From Paragorgia papillata (Eukaryota > Cnidaria > Anthozoa > Scleralcyonacea > Coralliidae), in assembly GCA_035771165.1 (NCBI GenBank), contig JAWNZC010000408.1, forward strand, positions 3,224,001 through 3,288,000: a stretch of DNA of 64,000 nt. Reading direction: 5' to 3'. The translations under genes were made by a program, and so were the position numbers. The stretch's first letter is position 1. The number at the start of each line of letters is the position of its first letter. The notes below the pieces were generated by a model. That model had not been told where the DNA came from. It saw nothing but the letters and a program-made list of their open reading frames with translations, and did no database searches. Positions 52,422 through 62,905 of the stretch are shown here, one piece after another.

Positions 52422-53986
52422 AGCTTTCGAGAGATCCACAGCTGATAAAAGACATTAAGAGCGTAGGATTGCTTCACTATCGAGGAAAACGTGGAGGACA
52501 ACGACAAGGCGAGAAACTAAACAAAACCAATAAATCTGACCTGAATTGTGCTACTATTCCTATAATCATCACTTACAATCGAAGGAACAGATCTGCTTTA
52601 GTAAACAGAGAACATGCTAACCTAATTCCTATTAAATGTACTCCAGTGGTATCACGAAGGCCATCTACAGTCCAGTTTGCTGTGCCAAAATGCATGTTTT
52701 TGAATATATGCAGTCTGATGAAATTTAAGAGAGGAATGAAGGCCTCAGTAGCGCTAGAAGTGGATATGCATGCGGCTGATATAGATATATGCGTTGTTTC
52801 TGAAACTCATCTGAAAAAAGAAGTCCCAGATTCTATGGTGGCTATTGGCAATTACACAATCTATAGGCGCGACAGAAATTGCTTTGATAACGACAAGCGG
52901 CAGAAAGGAGGGGTTGCAATTTACACAAGGAACAACATCAAGGTGAGAAGAGTCAACAAATCTGAGCTTTATGAATGTATTAGCATAATTATCCAGTTGC
53001 CATCAAGTCATAAAATGCTAATGTGTGGAGTCTACCACCCTCCAAAAACTACGTATATGGAAGGTGACTTAATAGAATATTTAACGGATATTGTTGACGA
53101 CTTTTTGGAAGAGAATCCGAAAGGGTTAGTTGTTTGTGGTGGTGATCTTAATCGTTTAGACCTTGAAAAACTTTCGTCATTATCTGGTTTAAAGGCATTG
53201 GTTGATTTTCCAACAAGGAATGCATCAATCTTGGACAATTGTTTAACAAACAATACAAGTCTATTTTCAAAGTGCTACCCATTTGATGCTCAAATTAGAA
53301 CTGACCACAGAGGAGTGATACTACCAGCAGGAACAAAGCTTAAGCCCTTGAGGTTTAAGTATATATTGCGAGATTATAGAGAGCACCGTAAAGTTGCATT
53401 TAATAGAAAGCTGTTGGAACATGATTGGAGTAACATTTGCAATAGCAGAGATATTGACTCAGCTGTAAATTGTCTCCAGTTAGATCTACATCGTTTAATG
53501 GATGAATGTTTTCCCTCCAAGATTGTACATATGTCATCAAGAGATCCGCCCTGGATGACACCGCTGGTTAAACTATTATTGAAGAAGAGGGCTAAATTGC
53601 AAGCTAGAGGAGGGGGTTGTTCACTAACTGATCTTCAAGCCAGAATTGACCAGACTATTAGAGAGAATCGTAAAGCACTAGCGGCCGGTAAGCTGGGTTC
53701 TAAGGCCTGGTGGAGAAAGGTAGACAAATTAACCATGAGGAAAGAGAAATCAAACCCGAGTCTTGAGAAAGAATTTATACATGGACTAAATTATTATTTT
53801 GGAAATATTTGTTATGATGACAATTATATCAAGCCCACTCCAATCAAGATAGATGAAAGGAGAATGTTTTTATCCCACAAATTTCTACTTCTCAAGTGTA
53901 CCATGCTCTGTAAAACATCAAACGGACAGCCATCGGGCCTGATCAGATACCTTTTTGGGTATGGAAGGAGTATGCTAATATCCTGA
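52235..53986 (+). pseudogene. LINE endonuclease half of ORF2
   Basis: Open for 583 codons. The endonuclease motifs are CMFLNICSLMKFKRG (N), DIDICVVSETHLKKE (E), GGVAIYTRNN, MCGVYHPP, LVVCGGDLNRLDLEK (D-x-N), and QIRTDHRGVIL (final D-H). A basic linker follows (WRKVDKLTMRKEKSNPSLEK). From about 53880 the original coding moves to the +1 frame (STSQVYHAL), and a TAA at 53911-53913 interrupts that frame. The last 30 or so residues of this open frame are therefore out of phase. Confidence 0.85.
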
Positions 53987-55284
53987 CCCCTGTTGTGGAA
54001 AGTGTATGGAACTTATCACTCCTGACTCAAAGATGGCCAATGTCATGGAAAAAGGCCAATATCAACCCTCTATCCAAAGTTGACATTCCAACAGAATTTC
54101 CAGACTTCAGAGGCATAAACATTACACCTGTGGTGGCCCGGGCTTTTGAAAGGACAGTTTATAACATCTTTAACAAACAAGATTTGGAAAGTTATCTAAG
54201 TGAAACTCAATTTGCATACCGAAGTGGTGGAAGTTGCACTAACGCATTACTTAAGATGCAATATAATTTCTTAAAGGCATTAGATAATTGCAATATTAAG
54301 GCAGTAAGATTATTTTCGATGGACTTTTCTAAAGCATTTGACAATGTTAAGCATAGTATTTTAGTAGAGAAGCTAAAAAGTAGTCCTCTAAATCCTTATA
54401 TAGTTAATTGGTATATCAGTTTCTTGTCTGATAGGGAGCAGAGAGTTGTTTGTGGAGGTGTGGAATGTGATTGGAAATCAGTTAACAAAGGTACAACTCA
54501 AGGTAGTGTTAGCGGGCCGTATCTGTTTAACTTATTTTTGAATGATCTGGAAATTGATCAGATCCATGATACTAGTTTAACAAAATATGCAGATGATTCA
54601 ACCATTTTAGCAACAGTAAGAAACAACTCCCCAGATAATTCAGAGATAGTGCTACAAAAGTTTATGAATTGGACAGATGTTAATGGTATGAGCTGCAACA
54701 CATCTAAGTGTAAAGAACTGGCTATAACTAAAAAAGGAAACACATCTAGCTATTCTAAATTATATAACATACCACAACATAGTAGCTTAGTTATATTTGG
54801 AGTTACACTGCAATCCAATTGCAAGTTTACGTTACATGTGAAAAAAAAATTATGTGAAGCGAATAAATGCCTATACGTTATTAGAAGCCTAAGGAAAGAG
54901 GGCTATTTACAAGAAGAGGTGGACCACCTTTTTAAGGCTATAGTCTTACCTAAGATCACCTACGGCCTTCCAGTTTATGGAGCAAGTCAGGCTGATCTGA
55001 ATATTATTCAGTGTTTCCTCAGGAGGTGTTTTAAGAGGCAGTATATCTCAAAATTAATTGATGTTTACGAATTATTAGAAAGTTGTGATCGCAAGCTTTT
55101 CCAAAAGATCAAAACAAACACTAGTCACCCACTTTATGAACTTTTACCTAGAGTTAAGGAATCGTCGCATAGGTTAAGATATAAGAGTAGCCAGTTACCC
55201 AAAGTTAGTACAAACCGTTTTAAAGATAGTTTTTTTAATAGGTTAGTTTTTAAATATCAGTTAGCCATTCCCTGTAAAGTTTGA
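53914..55284 (+). pseudogene. LINE reverse transcriptase half of ORF2
   Basis: Continues from the stop at 53911: [52 protein letters not shown] core: [17 protein letters not shown] (motif A), [20 protein letters not shown] (motif B) and [11 protein letters not shown] at about 54577 (motif C, both Asp kept). The thumb and C-terminal part follow to TGA 55282-55284. The RT itself is undamaged at motif level. It belongs to the CR1/jockey/L2 side of non-LTR elements; exact clade not determined. Confidence 0.88.
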
Positions 55285-55357
55285 TATGTATTCGTTTTTC
55301 TTGTATTAATACACTAATTGTAATATTTGATATGTATTTTATCAGATAAATAAAGAC

Positions 55358-55383
55358 ATTATTATTATTATTATTATTATTAT
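55358..55383 (+). repeat. (ATT)n tail of the LINE
   Basis: AATAAAGACATT then eight ATT units. CR1- and L2-like LINEs often end in short tandem repeats instead of poly-A. Confidence 0.8.
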
Positions 55384-55474
55384 AAAATAATATTTAACTG
55401 CAAAATATTCAATAAAAATAACAAGCATAAGTAGAACATCCGCATCATTGTTTTCTTTTGCGTCTTTTATTTAA

Positions 55475-56040
55475 AGTGCCTCTATGGCCTGTGGGATCTT
55501 TACATATTTAAATAACTTAGGTTAAAAGAAAATGTTTCCCGAAATTTTTTCTCAAAAATATTAAATCCCCGCCCATTAACAGCGCTTCAAAGTTGGTACC
55601 TCTATAACTGTGACCGTGCATTAGGGACATGGTGCGAGTTTACTCTGTGACGTCACGGTCGGAACCGAACTTCTGACTATTTAGTGTGTTTTTGGTATTG
55701 CGTCTCTTAAACCTTTATTTAAGCAATGAAAACTTTAGATATATTCATCAATATGTTCCAAGATGGTTCGTCTGACTCAGACTCGGTGGAAGAAATTTGG
55801 TGTTGCGTCTCCTTAAACCTTTATTTAAGCAATGAAAACTAGATATATTAGAGCCGGCCCAAGAATGTCTGACTCAATTTCAAAGAAAACGGTCTAACTT
55901 TGGCGCGATTTGATTTGGCCAACTTCGGAGCACTGTTAATGGGCGAGCATTTAATATTTTTGAGAAAAAATTTCGGGAAACATTTTCTTTTAACCTAAGT
56001 TATTTAAATATGTAAAGATCCCACAGACCATAGAGGCACT
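55475..56040. mobile_element. TTAA inverted-repeat element, copy 2 (566 bp)
   Basis: TTAA on both sides (55471-55474, 56041-56044). Left end AGTGCCTCTATGGCCTGTGG and right end the complement of AGTGCCTCTATGGTCTGTGG. Arms extend over 80 bp here (through TTAAATAACTTAGGTTAAAA), longer than in copy 1, which has lost part of its right arm. An internal segment (GCGTCTC..TTAAACCTTTAT) is partly duplicated. Confidence 0.88.
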
Positions 56041-56072
56041 TTAAAGGTTTTATTTAAAGGTTTATTTAAAGG

Positions 56073-56420
56073 GTTCGCGTCGGCGTTTATCGTTTTCGTT
56101 GACCGTTCGGGGTCTCGGTGGCCGGGGATGGGGGGTGGTTCGCTTAGTCGTTCATCGCTTTCGCTGACCGTTCGGAGTCTCGGTGCGGTTGGGGGTGGGT
56201 GTGTGTTCGCTAGTCGTTCATCGGTTATGGTTTCCCTTCTTCGGGGGCTTGCGGTCGGGGGTGGTAAGTGGGGTAGATGGGGCTTGCTCAGTCGTTCCTT
56301 GTTTTGTCGTCCGCCTGGAGTTTCGGTGGCTCGCGGTTGGGGTGGTTCGCTTTGTCGTTCCTCTTTTTCTTGTCGACCGCGCGGAGTTTCGGTGGCCCGC
56401 GGTCCTGTTCGGCCTTGCGT
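56073..56420. repeat. GC-rich diverged minisatellite (five units of 65-75 bp)
   Basis: Each unit reads roughly TTCGCTTAGTCGTTCATCG, then CTGACCGTTCGGAGT, TCTCGGTGGCC and GCGGTTGGGGGTGG. Five units are visible, each 20-35% different from the next by eye. GC content is far above the window average. Arg- and Gly-rich frames on both strands are by-products. Confidence 0.75.
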
Positions 56421-56589
56421 ACTTTCCTTCGTACGTCACCGGATCACTTCTTACTCGTATCGCCGCGCTCCTCTGTGGGGTTGGAGTCTTGGGAGGCGGT
56501 TCCAACGGTAACCTTTCTCCAACCCCCCAGGTTGTAGACTTGCCTTGGAGGAGGTTCCGTTGGTTCGGAGGTGTACCCTGCTTGCAAAT

Positions 56590-56670
56590 GCTGAATCCTG
56601 GCTCATCGTGGCAGGGTACCCGACCTCGTTCCCGTCGTGGAGGCACGATGCCCCGGGGAACGAGGTAATA
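56590..56670. repeat. Palindromic CCTCGTTCCC/GGGAACGAGG repeat
   Basis: ACCTCGTTCCCGTCGTGGAG pairs with GATGCCCCGGGGAACGAGGT. The same core is found in the ends of the elements at 15664, 38648 and 45486. Confidence 0.6.
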
Positions 56671-56919
56671 CTGACTCCATCCTACCGATCCGCATTCCGC
56701 TAAAGTATGTTAGTGAGTTATGTCGCAGCCTATAGTTAGTCGGCGTGGGGAGGGTTTACGAAGGTTGAACACCAAGCGAACAGTTAATTTATCTCAAGAT
56801 CTTGCAAGATCTAGGAGACTTATCAGCTTAAAACTGACAACGTTTCGGCGAACGCGACGTCATTTTCAAGTCAAGTAAAAAAATAGGTACGCAATGCGTA
56901 CATGCAGATACTGGTATTC

Positions 56920-57030
56920 ATTTGGCGTTAGCCCGGCCTCTCAACCCTGAATTCCCTTTTAGTATTTTACTCTGGCTAACACCAGACGATTTTACTCGTC
57001 ATTGGTAGGCCTTTATGTGTTGAAAGGGCT
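56920..57030. repeat. Dispersed repeat (CTAACACCAGACGATTTTACTC type)
   Basis: GGCTAACACCAGACGATTTT then ACTCGTCATTGGTAGGCC is similar to a motif I associate with anthozoan repeats; that recollection is not checked. An ACTGACAACGTTTCGGCGAA stretch precedes it at 56835. Confidence 0.4.
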
Positions 57031-57104
57031 AATGCAGATAATGATTGAACAATGTAAGTTGCATGATGCAACCACACTATATAATGTACTAAAGATACTA
57101 AGGT

Positions 57105-57259
57105 TTACTTTAGAAAAGTAAATTTTGTTAGTGATTGTAACATAAGGGGTTTAGAAAAGCTTGAAAGGAGGCGAGGTATTGTTGGTGGCTTTAATAGAGG
57201 AAGTACACCAACCAGTGTAACTACCAAGGCTCCTAGGCTCAAATTTTTAGCCCAGTCAA
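57105..57259 (-). CDS. Candidate terminal exon encoding a membrane segment, minus strand
   Basis: Minus strand: TTTTTAACGCAG precedes an open frame reading DWAKNLSLGALVVTLVGVLP, LLKPPTIPRLLSSFS, KPLMLQSLTKFTFLK and TAA at 57107-57105. The first part is a 17-18 residue hydrophobic helix; the rest is basic and proline-containing. The frame requires two bases carried over by the incoming intron. The order D-W-x-K then hydrophobic resembles the start of the 8829-8972 product, perhaps by chance. No family recognised. Confidence 0.3.
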
Positions 57260-58747
57260 CTGCGTTAAAAATTCCAATTCTATTTCAGAAATGATTGCTG
57301 TAAAAACAGTATGGTGCATGCATTATGGGGAATGACACTTAACAAAAAGCACACACACTAAATTTTGCTTTGTTTGAATTAAAATACCCTGGTGTACATT
57401 TTCATGAACAGGGTTACAATAAAACAAATGTGGCTCTAAGATTCATAAATTGTGTGATAGTGTTATTTTTTGTGTGATATTGAATATTCTGAGTTTACAC
57501 TAAGATTTTGGTTTCAGTTTGAGCTGAAATCACACATGCAATGGCACTATTTTTTTAGCCCAGATCACTGGACTAAATCTTAGTTCAAAGCGAAAACTCG
57601 CAATGTTTTCAACCCCTCATACTGAAACATTAAACCAGAATAAACACAGAAATTGTTTTAGTGCTAAATTAAAGGGTATTGGCAACAATAGCAAACCAAT
57701 GACATGAAGATACAAGCTAGTGTGTTATTTAGACCCAAAGTATTCCAATAAAACAACATAATTGTACTTTTAAAGTTGCTAATCTGAATCAGTATCTGCC
57801 ATCTTGGATACATTTTTTATATGCGTGAGACGTCACAAGCTGAGTAAAGCGAAAATTTTAGTTAGCCATACTTTCACATATATAAGTCTGAAACTCATTT
57901 TTTGTAGATGATTTTCATTCTTGATCAAACGACAACACTTTAAAAACATACCACAGAAATTCAGTTGCCAGAAGAATAAGTTTCATCATGTTTACCCAGC
58001 TTGTGACGTCAGTTAACAAGACGCCTGGGTCATGCGTTCACTTGGGCTACTGGCATTGCGCAACGTAGAGATCTCCTCCGCAGAGGTTCTATACCGCGCA
58101 AGAAAATGTGGGAGTCGGCCGAGGGAGATCAGATCGACGACAGGTGAATGTGGTGCATACTTCACAGAGGTGAACATATTTACGATCAAGGAGTAGTCAG
58201 CCACATCACTGTTAAATAAACTACAAAGTCAGTCAGACAGTTTCGAAATCTACCAACAATGTGCAAGAACACCTTGATCAAAAGGCAAAGCTGTTCAACT
58301 TTTTGTCCAACTCCAAAAGCCGAAGGAGCAAAGAACTTACAACATGCCTCACGGCCTCACTCCATCACACGGCAAACAACTTACCGGAAGTATGAGTAGT
58401 AGCGGAAGTAAAATGTGCAAAAATGCAAAATCGTGACACCAAAAAAAAAGAAAGAAAAACCGAGCCAAAATCTAGACTCGGCCTACCATAGGTAGCCCGA
58501 GTAATTAGGCGAGGTCTTACAACAAGATGACGAACGGCAAGATTGTCTTTTGTCGAAATTAGTGATGATGTTTGGCACAAGAGTTGTTTTGTTTACTTGG
58601 ATTACCATCGCAAGACCGTTTGTTAACCAGAAATTAAAAAATGTGTACTTGTAATTTTTGTTGCTCTTACCCTTTAAGTTTGTTGCCCAAATTTTGAAAG
58701 AATCACTCATAATAAGTACTCTAATATTTTATTCTATTTGATTCTTT
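57260..58747. other. Non-coding stretch with dispersed repeats
   Basis: GGGTATTGGCAACAATAG at 57673 belongs to the repeat seen at 2537. CTTGGGCTACTGGCATTGC at 58041 and an inverted CTCGGGCTACCTATGGTAGG at 58480-58505 are ends of the CTCGGGCTA family. No gene supported. Confidence 0.5.
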
Positions 58748-58919
58748 TGTTAGGTGTCGCCTCGACTCGTAATTAGTCGTACCCTTCTCGGGAGTGTTCA
58801 GACATACCAAGGATACATTTAATAGGAGGGTGGAGAAGCGAGAGCTTGTTTTTATTCTTAGTATACTGTCTTGTATTTCAACGTTGAATAGTAGTGGAAT
58901 AAAGTAGAAACAGCTAACA
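58748..58919 (+). repeat. 5' LTR of the second Gypsy element
   Basis: Starts TGTTAGGTGTCGCC and ends CAGCTAACA: inverted TGTTAG/CTAACA ends, standard TG..CA. AATAAA near 58900. The primer-binding site begins four bases later. No second copy exists in the window to confirm the limits. Confidence 0.65.
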
Positions 58920-58923
58920 CACT

Positions 58924-58936
58924 TGGTATCAGGAGT
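58924..58936 (+). promoter_or_regulatory. Primer-binding site (initiator Met tRNA type)
   Basis: TGGTATCAGGAGT just after the LTR resembles TGGTATCAGAGC, the widespread initiator-methionine tRNA primer site of LTR retroelements. Confidence 0.6.
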
Positions 58937-58960
58937 GGTTTTGACGACGACTACCACAAA

Positions 58961-59860
58961 ATGTTTGAAAGCAAACCACCACCACTCATACTCGGCAACT
59001 CAAAGTGTTAAAACCTGGAGAAAAAAGTTCGATGCCTGGTGCATGCTACAAAAGGACCGGCGCAATTCAACAAAAGAACACTTGAAAGCAGATCTTTCAG
59101 CGATCACTTGAAAGCAGATAAACACGTTAAGGAAATTTCGGCCTCTTACCTCGCTCTGTCGGACGAGACCTAGCAATTTACAAATGTTCGAAACCACCAT
59201 CTTTCCAAAGATGACAGCAGAAGGGAGAAAGCAACCATGGATATATACTTTGAGACTCGATGCCCACATTACAGGTCAAGACAACGTTATGCCACAAAGG
59301 TTAGCTTTCTTTCATTTTATACAAAAACCTTTTGAGTCCGTAACAGATTTTGAGACGCAAATTAGGAGTATCGCAAGTAAATCTAAATTTGAAGAAATGA
59401 CCAACCCCCGCCAAGAACTGATGCGAGACAGGCTATGCCCAGGGGTGTATATAAGGACCTCAGAGAAATATCACTTCATCACTACAAACCAGATGGCACT
59501 ACACCATTCAACTTTGATGAGCAACTCGCAAAAGCAAAATGCTGGGAAGCAGCCCACAACACTAACCTGGACATAATACAGTCTACAAGTATAGATGAAC
59601 AAGTCCACTGCATCCAGCTAATCCAGCCGTGAAATGTCTGTGGTGTGGGGACTAGACACCGGCGCAAACAATGTCCAGCAAAAAAGCCTTGCATGTACTG
59701 TAGAAACTGCTACATGAGAGAAAATAATCTGACTGCTGTCTGTAAATCAGCAAGAGATAAATTTAAATCTGAGTTCCAAGCAAGACGCAGGAGACCAAGC
59801 AAGCCTCTGATGATGAGAGTGATTATGTATGGTACACTCTTTCTCGATACATGATCTAGA
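58961..59860 (+). pseudogene. Gag of the second Gypsy element, frameshifted
   Basis: MFESKPPPLILGNS, frame change, VKTWRKKFDAWCMLQKDRRN, frame change, RLAFFHFIQKPFESVTDFET and LMRDRLCPGVY. Then FDEQLAKAKCWEAAHNTNLD and a zinc knuckle remnant (CGVGTRHRRKQCPAKKPCMY, CRNCYMRENN). A short direct duplication of CACTTGAAAGCAGAT (59079 and 59105) adds one of the shifts. Confidence 0.78.
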
Positions 59861-59939
59861 AGACAAGTCACAGCATGTACGACAAGAAATACTTTACATG
59901 GCTTCCCATTGCCATAAATCACTCGTAGGTGGTGGAGGT

Positions 59940-60730
59940 ACTGGTACATGTCGGTTCAGCAGCCATCGATATTCTAGAAAATAGTAGAACTGAACGAATT
60001 GCAACCATCCAAAGCCAGAATCATCCCATATGATGGAGGAAGTATTAAGCCCATTGAGAAAGCAGTATTTGCCTGTGAGGGAACAAGCACATATGAAACA
60101 CTTGAGTTCGAATTCATCAACTCTGAAGACATGCCTAATAAACCAGCCCTTCTTGGTGGTAATGACAGTGAGCGTCTTGGCCTAATACAGTTCAACATGG
60201 AGAAAGAATTTGCAAACTCAATCCTCAAAGGTCAAACCACCAAGGTTGGTGACACAGTTACACATTCATGAAGTCACAAACACTCCTCAGAGACAAAGCC
60301 CAAGAACAACCACATTGTCAACGGGAAACATCACGAAGCAGGACCTTACAACACAATTCCAACACATCTTTGAAGGACTTGACAAGACTGGAAAACCAGT
60401 GCACCTCCAACTTGACGGAAAAGTTACACCTCGCTACGCAGTAGTCCACAGAGTACCTGTTTCAAAGCAGGGACTGATAAAAGCCAAACTGGATGAGATA
60501 GTGCAGCAGCAGAAGCTGATAAAGTAGAGGAGTAAACTGACTGGTGCAGCAACATGACTGTCAGGGAGAAACAGCTACCCGATGGATCCACCAAATTCAA
60601 TAAGGCCATCGACATACCACACTATCAAATTACAACAACCAAAGCAGATCCTGCCTCAACTTGTTGGCAAAACGCACAAAACTTTCTTAATATTCGATTC
60701 GCTAGATCGTTTCACCCAAGTTTAGTTAGA
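59940..60730 (+). pseudogene. Pol fragment of the second Gypsy element
   Basis: ELQPSKARIIPYDGGSIKP and LEFEFINSEDMPNKPALLGG match the protease-to-RT region. IFEGLDKTGKPVHLQLDGKV, VVHRVPVSKQGLIKAKLDE and MTVREKQLPDGSTKF follow, the start of RT fingers. Then LVGKTHKTFLIFDSLDRFTQ is the area of RT motif A, shortened by a deletion. The match ends at about 60730. Confidence 0.75.
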
Positions 60731-61670
60731 TGAGGAGTCAAGGATTCGGAGGCGACAATCCTTAACGTGTATTTATCTAATCTTCGCAATGTGAATATAT
60801 ACTTTCTTTCGTCTTCACGTATATTTTATATTTTAGCTATTAAAATTCTCTTACCTTGAAATATAGTTGCATATAACTTCAAGGAAATCTACTTTCTGTA
60901 TAAGGAAATCTTCTTTCTAAAACTCACAAAATATGAAAATATCACAAGTTGTCTGACGCAATCTTTCCAATATGGCGTACGAGTTCAATTCCCACACCGT
61001 AATCGTTGACTCGTACCCAGGCGCTTATGACAGAACGCACGGGGAAAGGAAGCGCCAAGAGGAAGCGCCTGGTGAATACGACAATGGCGGAGAAACGCAA
61101 AGGAGCGATCAGTTTTCTTCTCGAAACAACGACTTTCTAGGCTTAGCTGCATGGCTAATTATATAAATATGGTCTGGACGAAAGGATTTATTGTCTACCT
61201 AGCGGAAGGTGCGAATGTGTCTGTTATATTTTACACGAGTGGCGCTCGAGCAGTTTGCACGTCAACTCAATAACAAATTCTGTATACTGGAGATTGTGTA
61301 CTGTCTTCGCATTTTGATTTGGCGTTCAATAAACAACTGTACGAAGAACCCTGGCCATATATTAAACATGAATGTTAAGTTCTACATGTATCTGTACCTG
61401 CGTGAACTTAGCGCGTGATTGGGCAGACGATTCGCAAGCTATATAACGTGAAGCTAGCAACATAATCATCAGACGATCGTAATTTGTAAAGGCAACAAAA
61501 ACTTATGTATCTTTACATCCACTTGGCAGATTTTCGTCAATTTTGATTTGATTTTCTATCACACGATACGTATTAGTATCGGAATTCTTGTGATGCGCCA
61601 AGCTTTTTATGCAAAAATTTTGAGGAGTTCAAAAAGATCTTGATGTTATTAAACAGACCGGAAAACAATA
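60731..61670. other. Mostly non-coding stretch
   Basis: 60972-61166 has an open frame from ATG (MAYEFNSHTVIVDSYPGAYD .. NNDFLGLAAWLII). The embedded GACTCGTACCCAGGCGC resembles element ends such as CCTCGTACCCAGG, so it is more likely a repeat end than a gene. Nothing else supported. Confidence 0.4.
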
Positions 61671-61674
61671 GCGA

Positions 61675-62575
61675 GTAGACGGCCTGCCAAGGCTTCAAAA
61701 TATTACTTTTTATGGCATTTTTTGTTACAAGCAGGCAACCATGCCAAATCGTATCGGATTGTACATACTTTGAAGGTGAGGGGGGTTGCCATCTGTAATT
61801 ATTGATTTATATACTAAAATATAGAGCTTTTTGAAAGTACAATATCTGTAAAGAGCTGTCTAATATACGTTTGTGTTTTATTTGAATTGCTAAATTTCGA
61901 AGAACAGCCATAACAAGCAGCCAACTTTTTGTTACAAGCAGGCAACCACCATAGAAATGTAGCTTACACATTGATCAAGATGACTAGACTGGTTGCCTTT
62001 CGTGTATCGCAAGATAGCACTGTTGAACCGCCAGAACCGGTGGGTTAAATGTCTAAGGAACAATATAAGTAGCACTACGCTGTAGTACAAAAGCTCAGCT
62101 TTATAACAGATACATGGCGGTATCGGCAAATTATCAAAATAAAACGAAGTAATTTACGAATATGAAACTCCTGTAGCTTCCAGATCTAATAAATTTCTGA
62201 TTCTTTGCAAGCTTATGTTGTAGCTTTTCTTCGAAGTGTTATATTTAGGTGTATTTACGCCATATTTCTTGTTTGTTTATGATTGTGAGTTATGCGAATT
62301 AGGTTAATCATAACTTCACGCACGCTGATTGGATGCATTCTGAAATGAGCCATTCAAAATAGAATACCAACGTAGTTTGCACGACTCCACAGAAATCCCA
62401 TCCATTCCAATGTGTTTTTAAAAATACATAAATTCAAAATTACGGCTGGCAACCCCCCTCACGTTCAAAGTATATACTATCGGGTACGATCTGGCATGGT
62501 TGCTTGCTTGTAACAAAAAATGCCATCAACGGTGTTTTTGAGACACTTTTTTCGAGGTTGGCCGGCCGTCTAGAA
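61675..62575. mobile_element. 0.9-kb element with about 120-bp inverted ends
   Basis: TAGACGGCCTGCCAAGGC .. ATGGCATTTTTTGTTACAAG .. GGTGAGGGGGGTTGCC (61678-61795) pairs with the complement at 62450-62573 (GGCAACCCCCCTCACG .. CTTGTAACAAAAAATGCCAT .. GGCCGTCTA). TA borders on both sides would fit a Tc1/mariner-type target. A piece of the arm (TTGTTACAAGCAGGCAACCA) is repeated at 61929. No transposase. Confidence 0.75.
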
Positions 62576-62639
62576 GCTAAGGGCACAAACGACGTCCGTA
62601 TTCATGTTTGCCGGAATTTTTTTTTCGTTCTTGACAAGA

Positions 62640-62905
62640 GAAAATGACTCGGCATCCCTTTGAAAAATCATCCCGGCAAGCAGGCCAGCCCGGTTAGGGA
62701 TTGTTTACATGCATGGGGAAATTTTCATCCCGCTTACCGAGATCTCGCCTCTTTCAAGTGAGATCTCGCTAACCGGGCTAGCCCGTTTGGCCATATAAAC
62801 GCAGAGGAATTTTTAACAGGAAAATAACTACACAGTGAGATCTCGCTTATACCGGGCCATCCCACTTACCGGGCTGGCTCGCCTCATATAAACAGCCCCA
62901 AAGGT
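62640..62905. repeat. GGGCTAGCCCG-type dispersed repeat
   Basis: CAGCCCGGTTAGGGATTGTT, GAGATCTCGCTAACCGGGCT and AGCCCGTTTGGCCATATAAA relate to the motifs at 21440-22200. Confidence 0.55.

Larger units (their letters stand above)
51940..55384 (+). mobile_element. CR1/jockey-type LINE, nearly complete
   Basis: A 5' frame (51966), an apurinic-type endonuclease region, a reverse transcriptase with YADD and a conserved C-terminal region occur in order. An AATAAA and an (ATT)n tail end it at about 55384. Both 5' and 3' ends look present. One frameshift and one stop separate the endonuclease and RT halves, the only lesions I could find in the main frame. It is therefore one of the best-preserved elements here. 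Confidence 0.88.
58748..60730 (+). mobile_element. Second Ty3/Gypsy element, 3'-truncated relic
   Basis: A 172-bp LTR is followed by a primer-binding site, gag with zinc knuckle, protease-like region and the first part of RT. The sequence then stops without RNase H, integrase or 3' LTR. It differs from the first Gypsy element in LTR, primer site and gag, so it is another family. Multiple frameshifts. Confidence 0.8.

Noticed and set aside
56128..56668. Arg/Gly-rich frames on both strands
   Set aside because: Explained by the GC-rich minisatellite, which lowers stop-codon frequency in all frames.
60972..61166. 64-codon frame from ATG
   Set aside because: Contains a CTCGTACCCAGGCGC stretch like transposon ends; no other support.
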